From Chaenocephalus aceratus (Eukaryota > Chordata > Actinopteri > Perciformes > Channichthyidae): a stretch of 64,000 nucleotides of DNA. The notes beneath the pieces were generated by a model, which saw only the letters and a program-made list of their open reading frames with translations, was not told where the DNA came from and did not search any database. The stretch lies in assembly GCA_023974075.1 (NCBI GenBank), contig CM043791.1, forward strand, positions 18,802,299 through 18,866,298, given 5' to 3'. Of this stretch, positions 19,740 to 29,800 are shown piece after piece (position 1 is the first letter of the stretch; every line of letters begins with the position of its first letter). Made by a program: the position numbers and the translations under genes.

Positions 19740-21995
19740 CTTGGAGTATTTTCATCTCCATAAAACAGAACACACAGAAATGGCAGAGAAAAGTGTTTTC
19801 TTTACTCACAAAAAAAGCTTGACTTATTTTCAAACTTAAATCTTACTCTGCTCAATTCCTTTAATTTTTAGTTTTTACTGTTTTATTATTTACACCAGTT
19901 GTGTTATAATAAATAAACATGTCATACTTTGCAGATGACTAAGTTAAAATGTATTGTATATGTACCATTTTTTTTATTGAGCTTATGGAAAAGGAGAGAC
20001 ATTAAAGAAATGTTTGCCTTAAATTGGAGGAAAGTGAAACTGTCCCATTATACAGTAACCACTCAAACATGAGACCCACATTGTTCCGTTTTGATTGTCC
20101 AAACTGAGGTCACAGTGGGGGTTGGGCATGTGTCTGAGCTTTGTTCACGAGACAGACCTGCTATTACCACCGTCTCTATCTAGACTTTACCATGCTGCAG
20201 TTATACACTGAAAATGTTGGCACTGGACCAAAGGAAACATCCCGTTTTGCAGGAATTATGTTTATATCTGGTGATAGATTTAAATGATATGAAAGTTAAA
20301 CTGAGTGACATGTGCACATCAAAACACACCATTGTCTAATATATTCTGTGGCTCAGAAGGGACCTTTCCAAAATATAAAAAAAACCCTTCCTGATGATTA
20401 AAGCATTATCTTTGGCTTGGCGTGACACTTCCAGGTTTTCCGAAAATCCAGCGTGTATTAACGCTGGAGGTGTTGGTTTAAAGGATGCATGTATTTAGGA
20501 GGCAGGAATTGAATCACTGCTATTGACGTGCATTATGGAAATTGTAGGATCAGTGTTTTTGAAGCTTGCTCATCAAAAGGACAGTTTGCCACTGCTGCTT
20601 TCATTTTGATCATTCTTGTTTTTATGAGTCTGTTTATGGTCTGTAAGAGCAACACGTGGAAGCAAAAAGATAATGCATGCACACTTAGGCCATACCACAA
20701 AAGTAAATTACTAACTACATTTGATCCTACTTGGATCTTCTGTAAAAATGTTTGAAAAGTGTAAACCAATTATATTTCTTCATCCTGCTCACAAACAAAC
20801 AAGCTCTTTGATGAGTTTGGTTCATCGCCACACACACAATTATACGGTTCAAACAATATATAGAACATTTAAATACATTTTAAATGAATTATTCATTTAT
20901 ATAATTATTTCTACTTTATTTAGTTTATTACATTGTTTATTGTTTATGGTATGCATGATGTATTAATATGGAGGAGGTTTTTAAAACATTGTGATCTGAA
21001 GATTCAAGAAGGAACAAAGTCAATAATAAATGTGATATAACTTTACATTAATTAATACATTTATATTTGTATTCTCACAATGTAGATGTGCAAGGCTTAA
21101 TCTTTGCAGTCCTTTAATTGGTAAAGATTTTCAATATGATGGGTAACTTTAGGTACAGCACACTGAAGATAATGAGTTCCCATTTAAATGTATATAGCCT
21201 ATAGTCCCCATTGCTCGGTTGGTCAAGTTGTAAACATTTGTATTTGCAAACTCTTTACTCTATTTAAAAGAACTGTATTTATTTATTTTACAGATAAGAG
21301 GATTGAGGACCAGTTCGATGCTCTGCAGTCACAGACTGACGCTGACAATAGAACAACAGTTTGGTTCTAAAAGAACAGTAATTTGTTCAGCAATCGCTGT
21401 TGAAAACCTATTTCTATACAGTTTTCTGATACATTTAAATATTCGTTTTGATAAAACCACTAAAATAACAGAATACAGAATAAGAATATGTTTTAAGAGT
21501 AGACATATAAGAGCGACAGAGAGTCTTCCTCATGATAATTACAATCAAGATGGTTAAAATGGATATAATCCGTTAAGATGTCAGGTGGCCTATCATGAAG
21601 GATAACTTTGACTTCTCTTGCAAAACAGTCAAATAAAGGGAAGACCATTGCAAAGGATATTCACTTGAAAAACACGTGGCCTCATTAACGTTTCTTAAAT
21701 AAGTATATTTTATTAATGTAATACTCCTACAAGTGCAGACCTGATTGTCTTGACGTATTCACGTCGTGCTCGAGTTGCTTTCATAACATATAAGAAAACA
21801 TGTATTTGTTGTTGGATAAGCCACCGTCCATTGTTTGAGACTCATGAGAACAACCTCGAAGCTGGCCGTTTTCTCTCAGTTTACATCACGCTTAAGCAAA
21901 AGTCAGGTGGAGTCTGTCTTACTGTTGCTCCCCCATCCCACAACCCACATGTGATTCTTAATTCCCATGAAGTGTCGGAACATTTTCAGACAAAG
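19740..21995. other. Intergenic between the repeat block and hes2 copy 2
   Basis: AT-rich DNA with no recognised gene. Small open frames (for example 20528-20755 and 21750-22235) have no domain or codon signal. 21700-22000 becomes less AT-rich towards the conserved blocks. Confidence 0.4.
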
Positions 21996-22000
21996 GCTCC

Positions 22001-22185
22001 CTGTTATCCGGCCTGCACAGATGGGTTACCGACGCCGAATTTGCCTGAAAAGACAAAAGAGGACTCTAACCGTAGAGAAAAACGGAGGAGAAGTGTACCT
22101 CCTCCCAACCCACCCCCCCTCCTCTCCCTCTTACAATCCGTCCATCCCACTGGGGCCGTCAGGGACGCGTGCAGCAAGTGTGCCC
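22001..22185 (+). promoter_or_regulatory. Conserved blocks A and B upstream of hes2 copy 2
   Basis: Counterpart of 401-575. Block A holds CTGTT, TGCACAGATGG, TACC-N-ACGC-N-GAA and TAACCG in the same order. Block B holds GGGGCC (22152-22157) and GGACGCGTGC (22163-22172). Distances to the ATG are about 2.45 and 2.3 kb, against 1.9 and 1.75 kb in copy 1. Confidence 0.6.
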
Positions 22186-22189
22186 CAGG

Positions 22190-23140
22190 ACAACGCTTGG
22201 CTTTGTTGAAGCAGAAAATATTGTCTCCACGATGATAACCTTCACATTTCGACTGTGTAGACTTTTAAAATTGTAATTTCAAATCGCAAAAATATCCTAA
22301 ATTATACTGAATATCCGCCAACAACTCCATGTTCATGGTTTCAAACATTCATCATATCCTACTGCTCTTTTAAAAGGGAAAACATATCAAGCTTCATCTA
22401 ATGCAGGGCGGAGAACAATGGACAGCATATGAATAAACATATATTTATTAGTATACAATAATATACATTTACTGATTTGTAACAAGTCTCTATGTGAAAT
22501 CCAAGCCTCTTTGCTCAGGAGTTTGGCTTTACATTCTTGAATTTATTTAACTTTTTAGTAATTGTAATTTTGTAATTCTGCTTCTGTTTTGCGAGGTTTC
22601 ATGTCAGATCAAAGCTTATTGTTCTTATAGATTTTCAATGCAATGTTTGCAGTCCAGTGTAAACTATTTTATATTTAATGTAAAACTCTTCCAACAATAA
22701 CCTTGTCCTCGGAGTCGTATAATCTGAATTTCCAGAGCAGCCTCTCTATCTCCACCAACAGATTGAGCTTTGTGTCTCGTCATCACCATATCATATTGAT
22801 AAACACGCATTGCAAGAAAGCTTGGACGCTAACATATCCATGAGTCAAGCCGAGGGAGACAATTGCAACAGAGTTTCCAAACAGGGGGGCGAGAGTGCTT
22901 TATTTCAGTTGGACAACAACATGGACCCATCAGAAACATGCAGATGGGGCATCCACGCCAAAACTGCGTGGAGATCATGTGTCGTGCATGTAAAGTTGAA
23001 AAAAAAGCGTGTGTGTGTGTGGCTGAGATATGGATGCAGGCTGCTATGATGCTGGTGTGCTGCAGGAGGAGTGTGTGGGGGGTGGGGTCGATGGACGGAT
23101 GGATGTGGGGTGGGGTTGGCGATGGAGTTGAAGGCTCGGT
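22190..23140. other. Spacer between conserved blocks of copy 2
   Basis: No gene recognised. Overlapping frames at 22810-23366 are G-rich, without domain or splice support, and overlap conserved block C. A short GT run is present near 23010. Confidence 0.4.
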
Positions 23141-23144
23141 AACA

Positions 23145-23190
23145 GACAGCCATCTGGTCTCCGTGGCGCGTGCGGCGCGCGTGGTTCCCC
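23145..23190 (+). promoter_or_regulatory. Conserved block C upstream of hes2 copy 2
   Basis: CCATCTG (23150-23156) is followed by GTGGCGCGTGC (23163-23173) and CGCGTG (23178-23183). The two CGCGTG starts are 11 bp apart, as in copy 1. It is a plausible Hes dimer pair next to a proneural E-box. Confidence 0.6.
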
Positions 23191-23494
23191 TGAGTGCAGT
23201 GGCATTTGATGGGCTGTCATGTCTCTCCAGTTTTTTATTTAAAATCAGAAAATCTCACAGTTGTAATATAAAGTTTGAATCATACTTCGCCATGCAGGAT
23301 GGTTGGTTATTAAATAAACCACATCAACAAGGAAAGAGTGAAATACTTAACATGTTTAAGAGTTAAAACCCATAGAAAGTTCGTTTTATATTTCACGGTG
23401 GCTATTGTGATTGAGGTGCACGCTATCTCGCTACCCACCCTCTGTTTTCAGCCCCCACCGCTCTACATGAGGCGTCGGTAGCAGCGGGAAACAC

Positions 23495-23610
23495 ACTACA
23501 GGTATAGACTCCGCCCGGGCAGAAAATGCATGAAAAACGTCATATGCAAAACTATTGTTGTCAAAATCTAAGAGCAGATGTTGTTTTAAAGTAGCGTGGC
23601 TTGGGTATGA
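23495..23610 (+). promoter_or_regulatory. Conserved block D upstream of hes2 copy 2
   Basis: CAGGTATA (23499-23506), ACTATTGTTG (23551-23560), AGCAGATGTT (23573-23582) and TAGCGTGGCTTGGGTAT (23592-23608) recur in the order seen before copy 1. An octamer-like CATATGCAAA (23541-23550) stands directly before the Sox-like ATTGTT core, which is a Sox/POU arrangement seen in neural enhancers. It is absent from copy 1, where the first two motifs are only 1 bp apart. Confidence 0.65.
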
Positions 23611-23619
23611 GATTGGAAT

Positions 23620-24260
23620 AAGAGTCTGTCTCTATGGACACTTTTTCATACACGCAAGCCTGCCCCCTATGCCAATAAAATATGTATTGCACCCTGTTGT
23701 TTAAAGTGTGCATATCTGTTGTTTGTTTTTAAGTATATTTTATGTTAAGGATATATTCTTAAACTTCGGCAAATTACACTCAATATATAGTCGAACCTCA
23801 GCTTGTAACACAAACGTGCCTAATTTAGCAGGCAGACACACTCAAGGATTCAAACTGTGAGATTATTGTTTTTAGGATAATAATGTAATTTGTAATGAAG
23901 CTTTGTGTGTTACGTTGTTGGATCTCAACAAAAAAGAATGCTATATAAGTTATATTTGGCTACCAACAACGTATGAGCACTGCGTAATTACGCACTATAT
24001 TTATACAAAATGCTATATATTTATGCGTGTTTTACAACCTATTCGTCAATTATTTGTGAAATTATAAACATTATTGTGTACTAAATAATATGATATAAAA
24101 TGTAAAGTTTGCAGGATTGGTGTTTTGTGAATGAGTATTCGGTGCGTCCAAACATGAGCATCTTTACGCACACATTTCTTTAGCTTGTGGACGCAGAATT
24201 TGTTTTATTTTGTCCATGGATCATAAAGCACACACGCACTGCAGTTGTTATGTGTGGATT
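23620..24260. other. Promoter-distal spacer of hes2 copy 2
   Basis: AT-rich and without recognised genes or repeats. Confidence 0.4.
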
Positions 24261-24264
24261 AGGG

Positions 24265-24472
24265 TAGCAGACAGATGGGTATCATGATACATTTGGTAGT
24301 TTTGTGGTGTTTCCATCGAACACACGGACAGAAAATGGCTTGGGGGCGTACCCATGACGCACGTAAACCGACGCCACGGCCCTGCATATATACTGCAGCC
24401 CTTGACCGTTAGAGACACATCTTCTCCAACTTCTGCTTCTGACACTTCTCTGGCACAAAGAAGAAACTGAAA
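24265..24472 (+). promoter_or_regulatory. Proximal promoter and 5' UTR of hes2 copy 2
   Basis: A TATA-like CATATATA lies at 24385-24392, so the start site should be near 24418. E-box CAGATG at 24272-24277 is 201 bp before the ATG, nearly the same distance as in copy 1. A GACGCACG segment just before the TATA box may be another Hes-type site. Confidence 0.6.
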
Positions 24473-25409
24473 ATGTCTCCAAACATGATTTGCGAAACTC
24501 TCCCATCTTTTTCTCCAAGGCTCACTGTGGCCAAACGAAAAGAGGCTCTCGAGCTCAGAAAGGTAAGCGAAGTCCCTGCAATTTGCTTCATTATCTTAAA
24601 AAACATTTCTGATGTTTTACCCTAATTTTGATGAATGGATTCTAATTGTGTTGTGTTTTCTTTCCAGACAATGAAACCTTTGATGGAAAAAAGAAGGCGC
24701 GCTCGTATCAACGACAGTCTGAACCATTTGAAAAACCTCATCATTCCCCTCACTGGCATAGATGTAAGTTATTATATTTATTTCAATACATCTTTAAAAA
24801 AAAGAAAAACATTCCACACATGCTTATGTCAAGGCAACGTTTATGCTCATATGTTTAACATTTGCTTTTTTTTCTCTCCAGAAGACTCGCCACTCCAAGC
24901 TTGAGAAAGCTGACATCCTGGAAATGACTGTGAGATTCCTCAGCGAAATTCCCCCTGTTAGTACGAAAAGTAAGTCATGGTTCTGCTTGTTTAACGCTTT
25001 AATTTATATTTGTTTATACATAGAATGAGCTCTTGGCATTTTCGAACAAAGAAACTAACATTTCATTGTCTTTTCAGATACTGCAGACCGTTACAGAGAA
25101 GGCTTCAAAGCCTGCCTCGAGCGCGTCTCCACTATGCTTCCCAAAACAAGCCTGGATCAAGACGCGTGTCAGCGGGTGAACGAATTCGTTCAGCAGTCCT
25201 CCTCCGCCACAGTCACCCCAACCTGCCTGAACTGCTGCGCTCAGAGCTCCAGGACTCTCCCTCAGATGCAGCAGAAACTCTTGAGCCTCAAATCCAGCTT
25301 CAGCTCCAGATTGGAAAACCAGTCCCGCGGCAGCAGCAGCGCAGTGGCTCCCAGCCGCGTGCATCCCGGCCCACAGGCAGTGAGCGCTTCCATGTGGAGA
25401 CCTTGGTAG
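24473..25409 (+). CDS. hes2: Hes2-type bHLH-Orange-WRPW repressor, copy 2
   Basis: Exons are 24473-24562, 24668-24763, 24882-24969 and 25078-25409, all GT-AG, giving 201 aa. The first exon is exactly 30 codons, as in copy 1. The basic region is [16 protein letters not shown] with the Hes proline. The HLH continues through an intron placed in the loop after D62 (GID before [15 protein letters not shown]), a position I recall for HES1, so it is probably ancestral. An Orange domain ([12 protein letters not shown]) and C-terminal WRPW follow. The poly-Ser tract is shorter than in copy 1. Exons 1-3 are clearly diverged from copy 1, but the last exon is almost identical, with one 119-bp run without any difference. 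It acts as a DNA-binding repressor that recruits Groucho/TLE. Same strand as acot7. Confidence 0.94.
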
Positions 25410-25920
25410 ATTTCTGATGGCGGGGTCTCCCTAAAGCCTGTGAAAAGACTGTAAAGTGTTTCATATGTAGGCAGCATGTAAAGAAAGTATCACTTGTAAA
25501 TATGCACAGTGATTCACCGCCTCGCTTCCGTTGATGAAAAGCCAGAATTCATCGTTTAATCGAATCGGTTGAGTATTATATACTTACGTTTAGCGCGAGT
25601 CTTTTGTCCTGTATAAGTTGACAAGTTTAGACAGTCGTTTTTTTTAAATCTGCATGTATGTATACGGTAAATATTTAGTCCACTTCGCGGACTAAGTGAT
25701 TAAGGGCCATTAAAACAGCCCTGTAAGACCCAAAGGGTCAGTCTGTAAGAATTTGCATGAAAGACTTCAGAGTACTGAGTCTGTGCAGATGAACCCTGTA
25801 GACATATATTATGTCAATGTAAGTATCTCTGTTGGGATTTGTTTTATTTTTGCTATTTAAAGCAAATGTTGTATATATGTTGTTTCAAGAAAAAAATAAA
25901 ACTACAATGTAGTTGTAATA
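25410..25920 (+). other. 3' UTR of hes2 copy 2 with poly(A) signal
   Basis: AATAAA at 25895-25900 is the likely polyadenylation signal. ATTTA-type elements occur in the UTR. The UTR does not align with that of copy 1, although the coding part of the last exon does. Confidence 0.65.
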
Positions 25921-25924
25921 TATT

Positions 25925-26640
25925 GTGTTGGGTTTTCTTCACACTTTATGGTCATTTGCCAGAATTTTCCAGAATATTAGTTTTAAGTATGGAATCTTTA
26001 CGCACAGCCATAAAGTGATGTCCTTATATGGAAAGCATTATTCAGTTGGCACATTTCAAACACAAGGATACAGGCACCTAATTCACACCAAAAACCAAAC
26101 AGCAAAACGCACACACGAACTAATGTGTGCTAAGATGCATTGTATTGAAAAGCAACAGAAAACCTTTTGTGAGTCTCCTTCCAACAATAGGATCATGGAA
26201 ACTAAAGCATCTCCAGACTTTAAACTGGACCTTAGCGAAGGGCCATGCTAAACATTTGTCCTTATATGGATCCTCTCTCTGTTTAATGAACAAAAGCCCG
26301 TGATGAACATCACAGATGTTCCTCACAGACTGTGAGGCAGACTGAACAGAATAAAAACCGTTAGTCGGTGTGACCTCGGGATGGATGTTGCGGTCACGAG
26401 ACACTGCCCCTGCCCTTATTGTAATGCAGTGTGTGGTCTCTGCTGCCCTCCTTGGATGGTTGTAGGTATCGACATGGTGATGGTGTCTATTTCCGTTTCA
26501 CAATCCTGTCTTACCCATTAGCTCTTTGGAAAGCAGAGGCCAATACATTTAGGCTTAGTGGTTGTCTTTGAATAAACATTATTTGCAAAACAATTTAGCC
26601 ACACACACGCTCTTTGCGTTTCTGTGAAGTCCAAGTGCTT
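25925..26640. other. Spacer between hes2 copy 2 and acot7
   Basis: About 0.75 kb without recognised gene or repeat. It should contain the distal promoter of acot7. Confidence 0.4.
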
Positions 26641-26780
26641 CTCCCCCGGATGAGTCATTTCTCAAAGCCAGCAGACACCGGTGGATCGGAGGAGTCTGAA
26701 TCCCGTTCACTTCTCACAAGATCCCGCTGCAACACGAGACCAACAAAGAGCTCACCATCATCATCTTCATCGCCACCAGA
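26640..26780 (+). promoter_or_regulatory. acot7 promoter/5' UTR region
   Basis: No clear TATA box. TGAGTCA at 26651-26657 is a perfect AP-1/TRE heptamer. The sequence before the ATG ends CGCCACCAGA, a good Kozak context (GCCACC). The exact transcription start cannot be placed. Confidence 0.4.
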
Positions 26781-26821
26781 ATGTCGGTAGTGCAGGCAGC
26801 ATCCTCTCTTCAATTATGCAG
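26781..26821 (+). CDS. acot7: acot7 coding exon 1
   Basis: ATG in Kozak context, encoding [13 protein letters not shown] plus two bases of an AGG Arg codon completed by exon 2. The alternative short mammalian N-terminus is similar in length and also ends ICR before the conserved IMRPDDAN, which supports this short exon. It is too short for ORF-length filters. A longer overlapping frame at 26681-26944 is a shadow. Confidence 0.8.
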
Positions 26822-29800
26822 GTGGGACGTTTGATACGACACATTACCACATATGCAAGCAGCATTCACATGCTAATACCGTGCTGTGTTGAACGACAAA
26901 TGACGAAAACAGCGCGGCTACCGGTGTCCTTCCTTCCCGGCTGATAACCAGATAATCCTCTTCGTGTCCTGTTACATTACTACTGTGTTCTGCCGGTATT
27001 CAACCATGTCCTGTTTTGGCTAGTTAATGTGAAATTAAGTGGTGTGTTTTCCGGTTATTTAGCCTGCATGTGGTCCCGCGGCAGAGGTGCAGTCCTTTAT
27101 GTCGCATGTCGTATGATATGTGATGACCTCAACGCGGTTCGCACCGGTAGAACACACGCTTAAACTCCCAAGGACATAATTTCACTGAAAGTATATTGAA
27201 AGTTGTATGTAATGGCGTGGGCTTTAATGAGGTTGTTCCTCTAAATAATTTGTATGGTGAGGTGGTAAATTAGGTGTGATTGAGCCTTGAGGATTAATTA
27301 ATTAATTAATAAAAGGCAGAGGAAGCAAACTGGGAGCAATAGAGTCAACTGTGTAATAATGTGGTAATGACTGTTACCAATTAAAATATCTTTGATATGA
27401 ATCGCCTTCATTTCCCAGCAGCATGCAGTCTTTATTGTTCTTGTGATCATCTGTAGGTGGAGCCATATAGCTATATCAGCTTTCTCAAAATAAATCCATG
27501 TCAATTCAAGTGAAAACTACTCTTCACTGAAAGTTTTATTGTTGTAGTAGTATTCAGCATGTCAGAACTAAAGATTTTGATTGGGTTAATTAAAAAAATA
27601 TCACAACAGTTACAGTTTACCCAATAGCTTTAAATTCTCTCTAACCAGTGGCCTAAAAAAGCTCTAAGTTATAATGCCATTGTATGCCCATTTGTCTTGT
27701 ATGTTGCACTTATTGAAAGCCTGGTCTATACAGCTATTAGTTCCACATTCTGACAAACTTTGCATTTCAGGAAAGATAACATATATTCCACTCGATTGCA
27801 GGAAAAGCTAAAGAGTCATTTCCACTCACAGTCTTTCATCATATTTTGCACTGAATGGTAATAAACCATATATTCCTGTAAGCTAAGGCCTTTTTTGACT
27901 TCATGTTACTTCACCTGTTTGGGTCTTTAAATGACCACAGATGAGATGAGCCACATAGTCAAACCAGTTTGTAAGATGTATCATGTTTCAATATGTGTGT
28001 GATTAAGGGTGATGCCAGCAGATGGAGACGTCCTTTCATGTCCGTTTCCTTGGACATGAACTACAGCTGTGTGATGGTCAAAGTGTTCAAACTTTTTTTT
28101 TTTACGAGGGGATGTTATTGTTTCATTGAACCTCCCACGGAAAAGCATTTCCCCACTTCCTGTGACCTATCCCTTTAGTGTAAACAGTTCAGTGGAAGGT
28201 GTGTGTGTAGTCAAATATAGGCAGTTCGTCAGCTTGTTTGTACAAAGGTTGGTTAATCATTGCAACCATTCCCTTAACTCAAAAGGAAGGGTTTTACTTC
28301 TAGCTTCCTTCTGTAACTCCGCAATGCAGTTTAATACAAAAAAATCCTAACTATTTTTACAATTTTGGGCAATCATCAATACCCATTTTATCAGTGTTAC
28401 AGTCTTTAAATACCTTTACTGTGACATTGCTCTTTATTTCTCCTACACTCTGCATTGCTGAGTCAAAATTAAAACCATCTTAACCTCAGACTTTGTGGAC
28501 CTTTTGCCAGTCAGCCACTTTCTCTGCAACTGAAGCTTTCTCCCAACACATTAATTATGCACCTACAACGTGTCCACAAATAATGCAGCCTGCTTTGCTT
28601 TTAGCCACTGCAAACGGTCCCCTCCTATGCTTTTGGCTGCCTTTAGTTACGTCAAATCTAAACTTCCCTCCACTCAAGCCATAGGTTCACCAATATCCCA
28701 TGACCAAATGGCCTCATTGCTTAGTTTAGGATTGGGATTGAGTTGTCTTTGTATAATCAGTTGTGGGTGTTTGACGAATACCTGTCTTACCTGGCAATGT
28801 AAGATTGCTAGGGTAAAACACAGTTTGATCCTGTGTGTGTTTCAAAATCACCCCCCACCTCAGTCCCTTCTTTATACTTCGTTGTGCTTTTGCTGACGGG
28901 ACCTGGGACTGTAATGATGCCAAGACGTGCTTTTCAGAAGCTAATTCATAATTTATGGCACTTTTTTCCGCAACAGAGGTAAATGTTCGGTGTATGTTTT
29001 TGATTATATGTATGCAGTTGTTTATGGTAGTAGTATTACTTTTTCGTTATTTGTAAGCACTACTTTACTTCATTCTAGACAATGAGGATTAATGTGAACA
29101 TGATTGATGAATTGTTGACCCAGTGCTCCTGTGAGGTTAACATTGGCGTTGTGAAAGGCTTTTTTGTGCTACACTGTATGTAATAGAAGTGATCCATCAT
29201 CTTGGAAGGGATTGTACAGTACTTGTGAACAGACATTTTTGTTCTTTCCGTTCCCCTGCTTTAAAGTATTGCCGGTGGCTTTGCCTTTGTCCATGTCAGC
29301 TTATTTCTTTATCGTCAGTTAGATATTGATAACACTTATTACTAGTTTTTGTGGATTTTTTTTTAACGGATGTGTTTTGTGGCTTTTAAAGCTGTTTGGG
29401 TTGTGATCTTGGTCTATTTCCGCTGTTGTTCTAATTCGGGATTTCTAAGCTGTTGTAGAACTCAAATCTTATGTACATTTGTTTTTATGAAAAAGATAAA
29501 TCAGGCACACGGTTTCTGAAGAATAATGAGAATGAAACAAAGGAAACAACAACTTTGAAAACCTTTTAAAGTTTGATCGCTTGTGTTTCTTGGCCTCTTG
29601 ACAGATATTTATGAGATATTTGTAAGTCTACCTGTCAGATGTGGCACAGAGACCTAGTTGTGATGATCGTAATAGATTGTTGTCTATCTGGGCATTAGTG
29701 GGTGTGTTGAGTTCCTGTTTGTCCTGTCACGATGGATAAGGCGGTTACATCACAGATTACAACAACGTCAGGGCCCAAAAATGTCAGAAGCTGCGAATGT

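Noticed and set aside
22810..23366. Overlapping 79- and 167-codon frames before hes2 copy 2
   Set aside because: No homology or splice logic; they overlap conserved regulatory block C, whose motif pattern better explains the conservation.
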